DNA from: an uncultured Saprospiraceae bacterium
GTDB taxonomy: Bacteria; Bacteroidota; Bacteroidia; Chitinophagales; Saprospiraceae
Assembly (NCBI GenBank): GCA_937139495.1
Contig: CAKZQC010000014.1
Location: 140,591 to 204,590 of the forward strand
DNA length: 64,000 nt
Reading direction: 5' to 3'
Both the position numbers and the translations under genes were made by a program. Of the stretch, positions 7,883 through 17,103 are shown piece after piece. The notes under the pieces are model-generated. The model was not told the DNA's origin. It was given only the letters and a program-made list of their open reading frames with translations, and searched no databases. Numbering within the stretch: position 1 is the stretch's first letter; the number at the start of each line of letters is the position of its first letter.

Positions 7883-9235
7883 ATGAAAAGTTTTATACAA
7901 AAAATCAACGAGATTTACTCGGTCGAACCATTGAGAAACAGAATCCTTCTTACATTAGGATTTCTGGCTATTTATCGTTTGGGGAGTTTTATCATTTTAC
8001 CTGGTATTAATACAGACGCACTCAAAGCAGCCCTTGGTGGTAGCTCTGATGCTAGTTTATTGACCATGTTAAACACTTTTACAGGTGGTGCATTCTTCTC
8101 CGCAGCAGTTTTTGCTTTGGGAATTATGCCGTATATCTCTGCTTCGATTATTGTTCAACTACTCGGGTTTGCAGTTCCTTATTTCCAGAAATTACAACAA
8201 GACGGAGAAAACGGACAGCGTAAGTTAAATCAGATTACTAGAACAATTACGATTGCAATTACAGTGGTACAAGGTTCTACCTATTTAACTTTTTTGAGTA
8301 GTTATCCAGGTGTTATTTTATCTACAATTCCTGCTACTGTTTTCTGGTTAGCTAATATTATTATCTTAACCGCTGGTACTGTATTTTGTATGTGGCTAGG
8401 AGAGCGTATTACTGACAAAGGTGTTGGAAATGGTATTTCAATATTGATTACAGCAGGCATTATTGCAGCTTTACCAGCTGCGTTTGTTCAAGAATTTAAT
8501 ATCAAATTAGAGTCTCAAGGTGGTTTGTTTTTATTCATTTTGGAGATGGCTTTGTTTGTAGGTGTAGTAATGCTTTCAGTAGCTTTGGTACAGGCTGTTC
8601 GCAAAATCAAGATTCAGTTTACTAAGCACATGCTAGGTAGAAGTAACTTGAGTGGACTTGCTGGCGAAAGAGATTATTTGCCTATCAAATTGAATGCTGC
8701 TGGTGTAATGCCTATTATCTTCGCTCAGGCGTTGATGTTTGTACCTGGTGCTATTGCACAGGGTGTAGGTAGCGAAAACGCATTTTGGGCTAAGTTAGCA
8801 GACTTTACTTCTGTTCCTTACAATGTTGTTTTCTTCTTGTTGGTAGTAATCTTTACGTATGTTTATACTGCTTTGATTATTAATCCGCAGCAGTATGCAG
8901 ATCACTTGAAAAGACAAAACGCATTTATTCCGAATGTACAACAAGGTGCAGACACGGCAGAGTATATAGATGAAGTAACTACTAGAGTAACATTGCCTGG
9001 TGCAATCGCTTTAGGTTTTATCTCTATCTTGCCAGGTATAGCAGCGGCTACTATTATAACAAATAACACTTCTTTTGCTATTTTTTATGGTGGTACTTCA
9101 TTGCTGATATTAGTAGCGGTAGTACTAGATACCATTCAGCAAATTGATAGTCATTTGTCTATGCACGGTTATGATAACACAGCTACTCAAAATGATAGAG
9201 TTCGTAGAAAAACTACAGACGATGTATTAGAGTAG
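7883..9235 (+). CDS. secY: Preprotein translocase channel SecY
   Basis: SecY is the membrane channel of the Sec translocon, working with SecE and SecA. The 450-residue product has about ten hydrophobic segments and family signatures: ALGIMPYISASIIVQLL near residue 78, GNGISILITAGI near 190, and the cytosolic loop containing YLPIKLNAAGVMPIIFA near 265-281. In many Bacteroidota map follows secY; here infA follows after a 95-base gap and neither map nor adk is present. Confidence 0.97.
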   Translation: MKSFIQKINEIYSVEPLRNRILLTLGFLAIYRLGSFIILPGINTDALKAALGGSSDASLLTMLNTFTGGAFFSAAVFALGIMPYISASIIVQLLGFAVPYFQKLQQDGENGQRKLNQITRTITIAITVVQGSTYLTFLSSYPGVILSTIPATVFWLANIIILTAGTVFCMWLGERITDKGVGNGISILITAGIIAALPAAFVQEFNIKLESQGGLFLFILEMALFVGVVMLSVALVQAVRKIKIQFTKHMLGRSNLSGLAGERDYLPIKLNAAGVMPIIFAQALMFVPGAIAQGVGSENAFWAKLADFTSVPYNVVFFLLVVIFTYVYTALIINPQQYADHLKRQNAFIPNVQQGADTAEYIDEVTTRVTLPGAIALGFISILPGIAAATIITNNTSFAIFYGGTSLLILVAVVLDTIQQIDSHLSMHGYDNTATQNDRVRRKTTDDVLE

Positions 9236-9303
9236 AGCTGTTAAGTAATCATACTCATTTATTAATAAAGCAATAAATATTAGACTTTTTAAAATAAAAT
9301 TTG

Positions 9304-9311
9304 GATATTTG
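9304..9311 (+). promoter_or_regulatory. -7 promoter-like box upstream of infA
   Basis: GATATTTG followed by CAG, about 20 bases before the infA start, fits the Bacteroidota -7 pattern TAnnTTTG at seven of eight positions. No convincing TTG lies at the expected distance. It is in the unusually long secY-infA gap, so a separate start for infA-rpmJ-alpha genes is plausible. Confidence 0.35.
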
Positions 9312-9330
9312 CAGTCCGAAATTTCTATCT

Positions 9331-9549
9331 ATGGCTAAACAAGAATTAATCCGTCAAGACGGAACTATTACTGAAGCATTGTCGAATGCAATGTTTCGAG
9401 TACAGTTAGAAAACGAGCATATTATTATCGCTACTATTTCTGGAAAAATGAGAATGAATTATATTAGAATTCTTCCAGGTGATAAAGTGGCTGTAGAAAT
9501 GTCGCCATACGACTTGACTAGAGGACGAATAATTTATCGATACAAATAA
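9331..9549 (+). CDS. infA: Translation initiation factor IF-1
   Basis: IF-1 is an OB-fold factor that occupies the A site during initiation. The start giving [17 protein letters not shown] matches family N-termini; an upstream in-frame start would add ten residues from the promoter region. The 72-residue product keeps [24 protein letters not shown] and ends [13 protein letters not shown]. rpmJ follows after 16 bases. Confidence 0.96.
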   Translation: MAKQELIRQDGTITEALSNAMFRVQLENEHIIIATISGKMRMNYIRILPGDKVAVEMSPYDLTRGRIIYRYK

Positions 9550-9565
9550 ACAAGTATTTCATATC

Positions 9566-9682
9566 ATGAAAGTAAGACCATCAATCAAGAAGCGTTCTGT
9601 AGATTGCAAAATCGTACGCAGAAAAGGTAAATTGTATATTATCAACAAAAAAAATCCTAAGTTCAAGCAACGTCAGGGATAA
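9566..9682 (+). CDS. rpmJ: 50S ribosomal protein L36, zinc-less form
   Basis: A 38-codon gene read directly: [20 protein letters not shown], then [18 protein letters not shown]. Only one Cys of the C4/C3H zinc ribbon remains, so this is the zinc-independent type common in Bacteroidota. It sits between infA and rpsM, the standard place. Confidence 0.95.
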   Translation: MKVRPSIKKRSVDCKIVRRKGKLYIINKKNPKFKQRQG

Positions 9683-9707
9683 TTCAAAGTAAATTCAATA
9701 AAATATT

Positions 9708-10085
9708 ATGGCTCGTATTGCAGGGGTAGATTTACCCAAAAATAAGAGAGGTGTAATTGGTTTGACATATATCTTTGGTATCGGCTCAACATCTGCTAAG
9801 CAAATATTGGCAAAAGCAAGTATTGACGAAAGTACAAAAGTTAAAGATTGGTCAGATAATAACATCAAGGAAATTCGCCAGATCTTAGGCGATGATTTCA
9901 AAGTAGAAGGTGAGTTGCGTTCAGAAGTACAACTTAACATCAAACGTCTCATGGACATTGCTTGTTATAGAGGTCTTCGTCACAGAAGAGGTTTACCTCT
10001 ACGTGGACAACGTACACAAACTAACGCTCGTACTCGTAAAGGGAAGCGTAAAACTGTTGCTAACAAAAAGAAAGCAACTAAATAA
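9708..10085 (+). CDS. rpsM: 30S ribosomal protein S13
   Basis: S13 contacts tRNA and the 50S subunit from the 30S head. The 125-residue product begins [22 protein letters not shown] and carries the signature [23 protein letters not shown] near its C-terminus, followed by a basic tail. First gene of the alpha-operon block (rpsM-rpsK-rpsD-rpoA-rplQ). Confidence 0.97.
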   Translation: MARIAGVDLPKNKRGVIGLTYIFGIGSTSAKQILAKASIDESTKVKDWSDNNIKEIRQILGDDFKVEGELRSEVQLNIKRLMDIACYRGLRHRRGLPLRGQRTQTNARTRKGKRKTVANKKKATK

Positions 10086-10120
10086 CATTATATCAACCAG
10101 TTCAACATGGTATTTTAACT

Positions 10121-10507
10121 ATGGCAAAGGCAAAGAAAGTAAAAAAGAAGAACGTAAAGGTAGAAGCAAGAGGAGAGGCGCATATCCATGCATCTTTCAA
10201 CAATATCATCGTTACGATGACCAATGCTTCTGGACAAGCTATTTCTTGGGGATCTGCGGGTAAAGCAGGTTTTAGAGGTTCTAAAAAGAATACACCATAC
10301 GCTGCTCAAGTTGCTGCTACTGATGCAGCTAAAGAAGCTTACGATTGTGGTCTAAGAAATGTAGTCGTTTACGTGAAAGGACCTGGTGCAGGTAGAGAAT
10401 CAGCAATTCGTGCAATCGATGCAGCTGGTATCAAAGTGATATCGATCAAAGATATGACGCCAGTACCTCACAACGGATGTCGTCCTCCTAAGAAACGTAG
10501 AGTTTAA
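10121..10507 (+). CDS. rpsK: 30S ribosomal protein S11
   Basis: S11 forms part of the platform near the Shine-Dalgarno cleft. The 128-residue product has the signature [30 protein letters not shown] and the C-terminal [17 protein letters not shown]. Two to three extra Lys-rich residues at the N-terminus are usual. A long structured gap of 130 bases separates it from rpsD. Confidence 0.97.
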   Translation: MAKAKKVKKKNVKVEARGEAHIHASFNNIIVTMTNASGQAISWGSAGKAGFRGSKKNTPYAAQVAATDAAKEAYDCGLRNVVVYVKGPGAGRESAIRAIDAAGIKVISIKDMTPVPHNGCRPPKKRRV

Positions 10508-10523
10508 TCAACAAAATTATTAA

Positions 10524-10572
10524 GAATGGTAGTGATCTGTTAACGGCAGTTTCTTGAATTAGGCTACTATTC
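10524..10572 (+). promoter_or_regulatory. Structured leader before rpsD
   Basis: GAATGGTAGT (10524-10533) can pair with GCTACTATTC (10563-10572) over ten positions, including two G-U wobbles, enclosing a 29-base loop. It lies in the 130-base rpsK-rpsD gap. S4 autoregulates the alpha operon in other bacteria by binding an mRNA leader, so an analogous role is possible; nothing in the sequence proves it. Confidence 0.35.
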
Positions 10573-10637
10573 GAATTATCTGCAAATGCTTTTTGTATCT
10601 AAATAGAACAAAAAGAGTTGCTAAAACACAAAAAATA

Positions 10638-11252
10638 ATGGCAAGGTATACAGGGCCAAAAACTAAGAAAGCTAGAGCTTTCGCTGAGCCAATCTTTGGC
10701 TACGATAAGTCTTACGAAAAAAAGAAATATCCTCCAGGGCAACATGGTCCTTCGAGAAGACGTAAGCAAAAATCTGATTATGCTCTCCAACTTATGGAAA
10801 AGCAAAAAGCTAAATACACTTATGGTGTATTGGAGCGCCAGTTCCGCAGAATGTTTGAAAAAGCAAGCCGCAAAGGTGGTGTGACAGGTGAAAACTTGCT
10901 ACAATTGCTTGAAGCTCGTCTAGATAACGTTGTTTATCGTTTAGGCATCGCTTCTTCTCGTAGAGCTGCTCGCCAATTGGTTTCGCACAAACACATTGCA
11001 GTGAATGGTGTCGTTACTAATATCCCTTCTTGTAGCTTGCGTCCAGGTGACGTAATCGAAGTAAGAGGAAAATCTCAAGGTCTATCTGTTATCAACGAAT
11101 CTATTGCAACTAACTCTAAGGAGGTACGCAAATATTCTTGGTTGGAATGGGAAGAAGGAAAAATGAGAGGTAAATTTATCGGAATTCCTACTAGAGATCA
11201 AATACCAGAAAATATCAACGAACAGTTGATTGTCGAGCTTTACTCTAAGTAA
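10638..11252 (+). CDS. rpsD: 30S ribosomal protein S4
   Basis: S4 nucleates 16S assembly and in other bacteria represses the alpha operon. The ATG giving [18 protein letters not shown] is chosen; an earlier in-frame start would add 15 unrelated residues. The 204-residue product contains the S4 RNA-binding domain ([20 protein letters not shown], about residues 95-114). The N-terminal zinc cysteines are absent. A tight hairpin lies between this gene and rpoA. Confidence 0.96.
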   Translation: MARYTGPKTKKARAFAEPIFGYDKSYEKKKYPPGQHGPSRRRKQKSDYALQLMEKQKAKYTYGVLERQFRRMFEKASRKGGVTGENLLQLLEARLDNVVYRLGIASSRRAARQLVSHKHIAVNGVVTNIPSCSLRPGDVIEVRGKSQGLSVINESIATNSKEVRKYSWLEWEEGKMRGKFIGIPTRDQIPENINEQLIVELYSK

Positions 11253-11275
11253 TCGCTTTATATAGAATATACATT

Positions 11276-11308
11276 GTTTTTAGGACTTCATATTGAAGTC
11301 CTAAAAAC
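11276..11308 (+). promoter_or_regulatory. 15-bp perfect hairpin in the rpsD-rpoA spacer
   Basis: GTTTTTAGGACTTCA (11276-11290) and its exact complement (11294-11308) enclose a TAT loop. A short run gttttag follows, so it may act as a leaky terminator tuning rpoA relative to the upstream ribosomal genes, or as a processing site. Confidence 0.6.
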
Positions 11309-11354
11309 GTTTTAGTAATATAATTTTAACGCTCTCCTAGATATAATAATTCCT

Positions 11355-12356
11355 ATGAGTTTATTAAACTTCCAGAAACCAGAAAAAATCTTATTGCAAA
11401 AAGCAGACGATTTTGAGGGTCAATTTGAGTTCAAACCTTTAGAGCCAGGATTTGGGCAAACTATCGGTAATTCTCTACGTAGAGTATTACTTTCTTCTTT
11501 AGAAGGGTATGCTATTTCTGCTATTCGTATTCGCGGCGTCGATCACGAATTCTCTTCTATCAAAGGAGTGGTAGAAGATGTTGTCGACATTATACTTAAT
11601 CTTAAGCAAGTACGCTTGAAATGTGTGATGGAAAGTGATGAGGAGATAGAAGCACAAACCATATATACTACAATCAGTGGCAAGGATAAATTAACTGCTG
11701 GTGATTTGGGTGATAGTACCAACGTATTTGAAGTAACTAATCCTGATTTGGTAATTTGCCACATGGAAACTTCTGTTACTTTAGAAATCGAATTAACAGT
11801 AAGCAAAGGTAGAGGTTATGCTCCTGCGGAAGAAAACTTACCAAAAGATGCTCCTATTGGATTGATTCCTATTGATGCTATTTATACACCTATCAAGAAC
11901 GTTAAATATAGCGTGTCTAGTAGCCGTGTAGGTCAACGTACCGATTATGGTAAATTGACAATGGACATCAAAACTGATGGAACTATTCATCCAGAATATG
12001 CAATCAAAGAGGCTGCTAAAATATTGATTCAACACTTGATGCTTATCTCTGATGAGAATATTACATTTAGTGATGAGTCTAAGAAAGAAGATAACATTGT
12101 TGATGAGCACATCTTACACATGCGCAAATTGCTCAAAACTTCATTGGAAGATCTATTTCTTTCTGTTCGTGCTTACAACTGTCTTAAAGCTGCTAAGATT
12201 AACTCTTTGGCAGAATTGGTGCAGTACGAAACACATGAACTACTCAAATTCCGCAATTTTGGTAAAAAATCGTTGGTAGAAATTGAAGAATTGCTCAACG
12301 AAAAAGGTCTTTCTTTCGGAATGGACTTGTCTAAATACAAATTGGACGAAGAATAA
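11355..12356 (+). CDS. rpoA: RNA polymerase subunit alpha
   Basis: Alpha scaffolds RNA polymerase assembly; its C-terminal domain binds UP elements and activators. The N-terminal dimerisation domain shows PGFGQTIGNSLRRVLLSSLEG (about residues 32-52). The C-terminal domain shows CLKAAKINSLAELVQYET and FGKKSLVEIEELLNEKGL. The length (333 residues) is normal. Confidence 0.97.
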   Translation: MSLLNFQKPEKILLQKADDFEGQFEFKPLEPGFGQTIGNSLRRVLLSSLEGYAISAIRIRGVDHEFSSIKGVVEDVVDIILNLKQVRLKCVMESDEEIEAQTIYTTISGKDKLTAGDLGDSTNVFEVTNPDLVICHMETSVTLEIELTVSKGRGYAPAEENLPKDAPIGLIPIDAIYTPIKNVKYSVSSSRVGQRTDYGKLTMDIKTDGTIHPEYAIKEAAKILIQHLMLISDENITFSDESKKEDNIVDEHILHMRKLLKTSLEDLFLSVRAYNCLKAAKINSLAELVQYETHELLKFRNFGKKSLVEIEELLNEKGLSFGMDLSKYKLDEE

Positions 12357-12444
12357 AAAATAATTATTTTTATATTAATATATATTGCAGTAACGGAATC
12401 ATCAATAAGATGTAGTATGTGCTGTGACGTAAACCTTATTTATA

Positions 12445-12957
12445 ATGAGACACGGTAAAAAGTTTAACCACTTAAGTAGAAAGAAAGCACATAGAAAAGC
12501 ATTGCTTCAAAATATGGCTATCTCTTTAATTGAGCACAAGCGTATCAGTACTACTTTGGCTAAAGCAAAAGAATTGCGTAAGTTTGTAGAGCCATTGATT
12601 ACTAGAGCTAAAAAATCTCAAACTGCAGAGACTACAGCTATTTCTTCTCACAATATCAGAGTTGTTTATCGCTATTTGCAAAACAAAGAAGCTGTAAAAA
12701 CACTTTGTAATGATATTGCTGCTAAAGTAGCAACTAGAGAAGGTGGTTACGTGCGTATCTTACGTACAGGGTTCCGTCAAAAAGATGCAGCTGAAATGTG
12801 TATCATCGAGTTAGTTGATTACAACACTGATGCACTCGAAGGCGTAACTAAGAAGAAAAAACGTACTCGTAGAAGTCGTCGTAAAAGTTCTGACAATGCA
12901 GTTAACACTGCAGCAGTTGAAACAACGACTACAACTTCAAGCGAAGAAGAAGAGTAG
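12445..12957 (+). CDS. rplQ: 50S ribosomal protein L17
   Basis: L17 lies near the exit tunnel. The N-terminal [20 protein letters not shown] signature is clear, as is the core to about residue 128 ([13 protein letters not shown]). The product is 170 residues because of a C-terminal extension: a Lys/Arg block, then Thr/Ser-rich sequence, ending in four Glu. Last gene of the operon, followed by a strong terminator. Confidence 0.96.
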   Translation: MRHGKKFNHLSRKKAHRKALLQNMAISLIEHKRISTTLAKAKELRKFVEPLITRAKKSQTAETTAISSHNIRVVYRYLQNKEAVKTLCNDIAAKVATREGGYVRILRTGFRQKDAAEMCIIELVDYNTDALEGVTKKKKRTRRSRRKSSDNAVNTAAVETTTTTSSEEEE

Positions 12958-12987
12958 ATTTATCTGTTCTTTTGACAATAATAAAGT

Positions 12988-13022
12988 AAAGCTGTTCTAT
13001 TCATTTAGAACAGCTTTTTTTT
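12988..13022 (+). terminator. Intrinsic terminator after rplQ
   Basis: AAAGCTGTTCT (12988-12998) and AGAACAGCTTT (13007-13017) form a perfect stem with an 8-base loop, continuing into a run of T. This ends the ribosomal-protein operon. Confidence 0.9.
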
Positions 13023-13048
13023 GATGCCATTACTTCTTATACTCTTTT

Positions 13049-14407
13049 ATGCTCCATCGACTCCATCGCTTAATCAATCAATTGCTCGGTAATGAGCTTG
13101 ATCAGAAAATCAAGCAGTATTTTATTAGTGGTGCGTATCAATCTATTTTGCTACAAGCTGCTATTGCTATCATTACTTTTTGTTCTGCCTTGTTGGTGGC
13201 TAGGATTACAGGTGACAAAGGCTTCGGAATCTATACAACTGTTTTTACTTGGATTTCGATCTGGAGTGTAGGAGCTACACTTGGTCTAGATGATTTGGTA
13301 CTGAAGCAAATTCCGATATATAAACAAAAAGAAGCTCCAGCAAGCGTCAATACACTGATTCGGTGGACGACTAAGTGGGGGTTTGTTGCAGGTGTTTTGG
13401 TTGCTGTTATATTATTACTGCTCAGTAAGTACAGCAACATAAATGGACTATACCAATATTATGATTATTACTGTTGGGCGGTGTGGTGTATTCCGTTGTT
13501 TGTGCTGATGCACATTGGTCAAGCGACTTTGCGAGGACTCAAATTGATGTGGTGGGGACAGTTTGCCGAGAAATTTGTCCAACCGATTGCTTTTTTTGCT
13601 TTTCTAGTTATTTGCTACTTGTTGTATGGGAGTAGCATGACCGATTATCAGGCGATTATAGCCAGAACGTTGTCCTTTGTGGTCGTTGCTGTCGTAGCGT
13701 TGTACTTGCTGTATCGATATACCAAGGAATACCTACATAGTTCGGTAGCTGCTCCTCAGCAACAATGGACAAAAAGTTGTCTTTATTTTGCGGCTACTTC
13801 CTTGTTGTATATCATCAATACAAGAGTTGATATTTTATTTTTGAGCTTTTACGAAGTGCCTGTAGAGGAGATTGCTTATTACAATGCAGCACTCAAGCTG
13901 TCCGATATTGCCTTGATTCCTTTTGCGGTGCTTTATACGGTTACAGCACCTGTTTTTGCTGAGCTGTTTGCCCAAAAAAACATGAAAAAGCTACAGTTGT
14001 TTTATACCAAAACAACTCGCTTGGCTTGCCTGCTAATCGGGGCTATTCTATTAGGGTTGGTCGTAACAGGCAACTGGTTATTGGCACTTTTTGGGGCTAA
14101 TTTTCAGGCAGCTTATCCTATTTTACTGATTCTGTGTGGAGTCAAGTTCATACACGTGGCAGTAGGACCTGCCAATTACTTGATGATGATGATAGGGCTA
14201 GAACGAGCCGCAACTTATATATTACTATTGAGTGTAGGAGTTACTTTTTTGCTTAATATACTCTTCATTCCTTGGCTGGGTAGTATTGGAGCTGCTTACG
14301 CCACCTTAGGCGGTTTAGTAGTGTTTGAGTTATTGGTGACAATCGTGGTTTATAAACAAAGTGGAATTATGCCAACAATTATAGGCTCTATTTCAAATAA
14401 AGAATAA
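13049..14407 (+). CDS. Polysaccharide flippase (MOP superfamily)
   Basis: The 452-residue product is hydrophobic throughout, with about 12-14 membrane segments, and has the layout of the Wzx/PST oligosaccharide flippases that turn undecaprenyl-linked glycans across the inner membrane. Typical features are an N-terminal helix with an ITGDKGFGIYTTVFTWISI-type segment and a central NTRVDILFLSFYEVPVEEIAYYN segment followed by hydrophobic helices. The start lies only 27 bases after the rplQ terminator stem. No glycosyltransferase is adjacent, so its substrate is unknown; the glycan cluster lies 40 kb away. Confidence 0.8.
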   Translation: MLHRLHRLINQLLGNELDQKIKQYFISGAYQSILLQAAIAIITFCSALLVARITGDKGFGIYTTVFTWISIWSVGATLGLDDLVLKQIPIYKQKEAPASVNTLIRWTTKWGFVAGVLVAVILLLLSKYSNINGLYQYYDYYCWAVWCIPLFVLMHIGQATLRGLKLMWWGQFAEKFVQPIAFFAFLVICYLLYGSSMTDYQAIIARTLSFVVVAVVALYLLYRYTKEYLHSSVAAPQQQWTKSCLYFAATSLLYIINTRVDILFLSFYEVPVEEIAYYNAALKLSDIALIPFAVLYTVTAPVFAELFAQKNMKKLQLFYTKTTRLACLLIGAILLGLVVTGNWLLALFGANFQAAYPILLILCGVKFIHVAVGPANYLMMMIGLERAATYILLLSVGVTFLLNILFIPWLGSIGAAYATLGGLVVFELLVTIVVYKQSGIMPTIIGSISNKE

Positions 14408-14494
14408 AAAACTTACCTTTGAGAATTAACTGATTGTAACGTATTAAATTGTAATACAAATTTTTTACCCAAGTATTTATAAAACACAACAACA

Positions 14495-15580
14495 ATGGAT
14501 TTATTAATAGCAATAGGATTACTGATTGTAGGATTTGTAATCTTGATAAAAGGAGCTGATTTTCTAGTAGATGGAGCGTCAGCTATTGCCAAACGATTCA
14601 ATATTTCAGATATTATTATTGGCTTGACTATCGTCTCTTTTGGTACTTCAGCACCTGAGTTGGTCGTCAATATTGGTGCTGCTATGGAAGGTAAGCACGC
14701 CATGATATTTGGCAATGTATTAGGGAGCAATATATTTAACACCTGCTTGATATTGGGTGTTGCTGGATTGATATATCCATTGGTCGTACAGCGTGCTACG
14801 GTACGTTTAGAATTGCCGTTTTCTATTGCGATAGTCGGATTGATGTACTTTTTGGCAAATGATATGCTGTTTTTAGGAGCTGCCCAAAATACCTTCTCAA
14901 AGGTAGATGGTGGTATTTTATTAGCACTATTTGGAGGGTTTTTGTACTATGTCTATAAGAGTGCCAAATCTTCTACAGTAGTACCTACACAGAGTGATGT
15001 AGTATCACCTCAAAGCTCTACAGTTTTAGATGATGACTTTTTGAAAAACGTTCAGCCAGGTGTAGAAACCGATATTCCTGAACCTACAGGAAGTATATGG
15101 AAAGATTTTGCATTCGTTGTATTTGGTATGGCGGGACTTATTTTGGGAGGCAATTTAGTACTTGACAATGCGGTATTTTTAGCTAAAACGTTCGGTATGA
15201 CTGAGCGTATCATTGGGCTAACGGTGGTTGCGATTGGTACGTCATTGCCAGAATTGGCAACATCTGTTGTGGCAGCCCTCAAAAAGAATAGCGATATTGC
15301 GGTGGGCAATGTGGTAGGTTCTAACATATTCAATGTATTACTTGTATTGGGGGCTAGTTCGGTATTGGCTCCAGTAGGGAGTCCTGTTGTTTATGATATC
15401 GCCTCCAATTTTGATGTATATTTCTTGATTGCCGCTTCTTTCTTATTGTTCGTGTTTTTGTTTACAGGCAAAAAAGGTGCGGTAGTAGATGGAGCAAAAA
15501 CTTATGTAGTCGATAAGTGGCAAGCAGCTGTTTTGTTAGTAGCGGTTGTTGGGTATATTGGTTATTTGTTTGTAGTATAA
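14495..15580 (+). CDS. Calcium/sodium antiporter (CaCA family, YrbG type)
   Basis: An inner-membrane cation exchanger that would expel Ca2+ in exchange for Na+ or K+. The 361 residues contain the two alpha repeats of the family: GTSAPELVVN (residues 50-59) with GNVLGSNIFN, and GTSLPELATS (about residue 248) with GNVVGSNIFN. The acidic Glu in each repeat is the ion ligand. About ten membrane helices are split by a hydrophilic loop near residues 155-200. A -7-like TACCTTTG lies at 14414-14421. A strong terminator follows, so the gene is probably monocistronic. Confidence 0.9.
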   Translation: MDLLIAIGLLIVGFVILIKGADFLVDGASAIAKRFNISDIIIGLTIVSFGTSAPELVVNIGAAMEGKHAMIFGNVLGSNIFNTCLILGVAGLIYPLVVQRATVRLELPFSIAIVGLMYFLANDMLFLGAAQNTFSKVDGGILLALFGGFLYYVYKSAKSSTVVPTQSDVVSPQSSTVLDDDFLKNVQPGVETDIPEPTGSIWKDFAFVVFGMAGLILGGNLVLDNAVFLAKTFGMTERIIGLTVVAIGTSLPELATSVVAALKKNSDIAVGNVVGSNIFNVLLVLGASSVLAPVGSPVVYDIASNFDVYFLIAASFLLFVFLFTGKKGAVVDGAKTYVVDKWQAAVLLVAVVGYIGYLFVV

Positions 15581-15607
15581 ATAGGTTAAGCCTTGTTGCT
15601 TAATGAG

Positions 15608-15660
15608 ATAGGAGCTTTCTACTAGATGGAAAGCTCCTATTTCTATTTAATTGTTTTTTT
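15608..15660 (+). terminator. Intrinsic terminator after the antiporter gene
   Basis: ATAGGAGCTTTC (15608-15619) and GAAAGCTCCTAT (15629-15640) form a perfect 12-bp stem with a 9-base loop, followed by a T-rich tail. Confidence 0.85.
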
Positions 15661-15750
15661 GTAAACTTTTTTTGATGCCAAAACTAGTATAAATAAAGGT
15701 TAGTGCGTTTAAAGTGTATTAAAAATATAAACAAAATTGATAAAATGTAC

Positions 15751-15781
15751 TTGTTTGATTTGTCGCAATACTTGATATTTG
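15751..15781 (+). promoter_or_regulatory. Candidate promoter of the serpin gene
   Basis: TTG at 15751-15753, a 20-base spacer and GATATTTG at 15774-15781 resemble the Bacteroidota promoter (one mismatch in the -7 box). It lies 39 bases before the serpin start. Confidence 0.4.
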
Positions 15782-15820
15782 CTATTGTTAATTCATTGAT
15801 AGCCATCAAAAATAAAAAAC

Positions 15821-17065
15821 ATGAAAACATATCGCAATTATCTAATGGCAGTAACTATTTTGTTGTTAACAGCTTGTCAGAAAGAGAAGTCTACCCCTGC
15901 TCCCTTACCACAACCACCACTTACGACTAGCCAGCAAGTACAAAACAACAATCAATTTGCTTGGGACTTGTATCAAGAAGTAGTAGATGAGACCGAAAAT
16001 CAACTATTGTCACCTTATAGTATTTCAAGTGCTTTGGCAATGACCTATGCAGGAGCGGACGGGAACACGGCTACTGAGATGCAGCAAGTATTTGGTTTTG
16101 GAGCTAACAATAGTACATTCCATCAAGATTTTAACCAACTAAAATTGGACTTGCAGGCTAATATCAATCGTCCAAGCAATAGTCAGCTTAAGGTAGTGAA
16201 TCAGTTGTGGCGGAACAATCAAGTGAATTTCTTGCCAGCCTTTGAGACCACGATGCAAAACGAGTATGCAGCACCTGTATTGGCACGTAGTTTTGAGACA
16301 CCTGAACTCATACGTCAAGAAATTAATCATTGGGTAGAACAAGAAACTAATGAGCTCGTTCAAGAATTATTGCCAGAAGAGTTTATCAAACGTAATACAG
16401 CTACAGTATTGGTCAATGCACTTTATTTGTCGGCAGATTGGGAAATACCTTTCAATGTGACCAGTACGAGCCCGCAACCTTTCCATGCTAGTACAGGATC
16501 TACAACCGTGGATATGATGACTACTTCGATTCCGTGCAGCAATGTCAAATATATGGAAGATAATAGTGTAGAAATGCTGGAATTGTACCTGAAGGATAGA
16601 GCAACATCTATTACCATATTACTACCCAAAAAAGGTAGTATCAATACATTGGTGCAGAACACTAGCCACACGCAGCTAGAGCAATGGCTTGATAGTTTGG
16701 CTACACCCAATGCGATGAACTCTAATTTTAGTATCTATTTGCCTAAGTTTGCTTTTACTTCTGCTAGGAGTGTTGTCGGACCATTACAAAATATGGGTAT
16801 GGTCGATGCATTTAATAGTGAGGCTGATTTTTCTAAAATGGCAGAGGGAGAATTACAAATTGGTGATATACGGCATAAAGCGGCTATCAAATTGCATGAA
16901 GGTGGGATAGAAGCCGCAGCAGCAACGGCAGTAGGTGTTATTGTTGGAGGTGTTCCATTTGTAGAACGCGTAGTCAATATTAATAAGCCTTTTGTTATGC
17001 TTATTCGTGAAGTAGAAACAGGGAGTATTTTGTTTGTAGGACACGTTGATAATCCTAATTTGTAG
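15821..17065 (+). CDS. Serpin-family protease inhibitor, predicted lipoprotein
   Basis: Serpins trap serine or cysteine proteases by a suicide conformational change. The 414-residue product starts with a lipoprotein signal (MKTYRNYLMAVTILLLTAC, acylated Cys at residue 19), so it is probably membrane-anchored. The fold is recognised from SPYSISSALAMTYAGADGNT (residues 67-86) and LVNALYLSADWEIPF. The hinge GGIEAAAAT (about residues 361-369), with its small residues, is the type seen in inhibitory serpins. By hinge counting the reactive bond falls around Val-Gly-Gly, suggesting elastase-like targets; that assignment is uncertain. It ends KPFVMLIREVETGSILFVGH, the conserved C-terminal strand. Flanked by terminators, hence monocistronic. 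Confidence 0.93.
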   Translation: MKTYRNYLMAVTILLLTACQKEKSTPAPLPQPPLTTSQQVQNNNQFAWDLYQEVVDETENQLLSPYSISSALAMTYAGADGNTATEMQQVFGFGANNSTFHQDFNQLKLDLQANINRPSNSQLKVVNQLWRNNQVNFLPAFETTMQNEYAAPVLARSFETPELIRQEINHWVEQETNELVQELLPEEFIKRNTATVLVNALYLSADWEIPFNVTSTSPQPFHASTGSTTVDMMTTSIPCSNVKYMEDNSVEMLELYLKDRATSITILLPKKGSINTLVQNTSHTQLEQWLDSLATPNAMNSNFSIYLPKFAFTSARSVVGPLQNMGMVDAFNSEADFSKMAEGELQIGDIRHKAAIKLHEGGIEAAAATAVGVIVGGVPFVERVVNINKPFVMLIREVETGSILFVGHVDNPNL

Positions 17066-17103
17066 TGCGAGTGTAGCTAAATAAAAGACACGACATCAAA
17101 CTA

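Noticed and set aside
9301..9330. Longer IF-1 start
   Set aside because: The added residues are encoded by the promoter-like region; MAKQEL at 9331 is the family start.
10593..10637. Earlier in-frame start for rpsD
   Set aside because: Adds 15 residues unlike S4; MARYTGPK at 10638 is the conserved start.
15703..15930. 75-codon open frame overlapping the serpin start
   Set aside because: Runs through the serpin promoter and signal peptide in another frame; no recognisable features.
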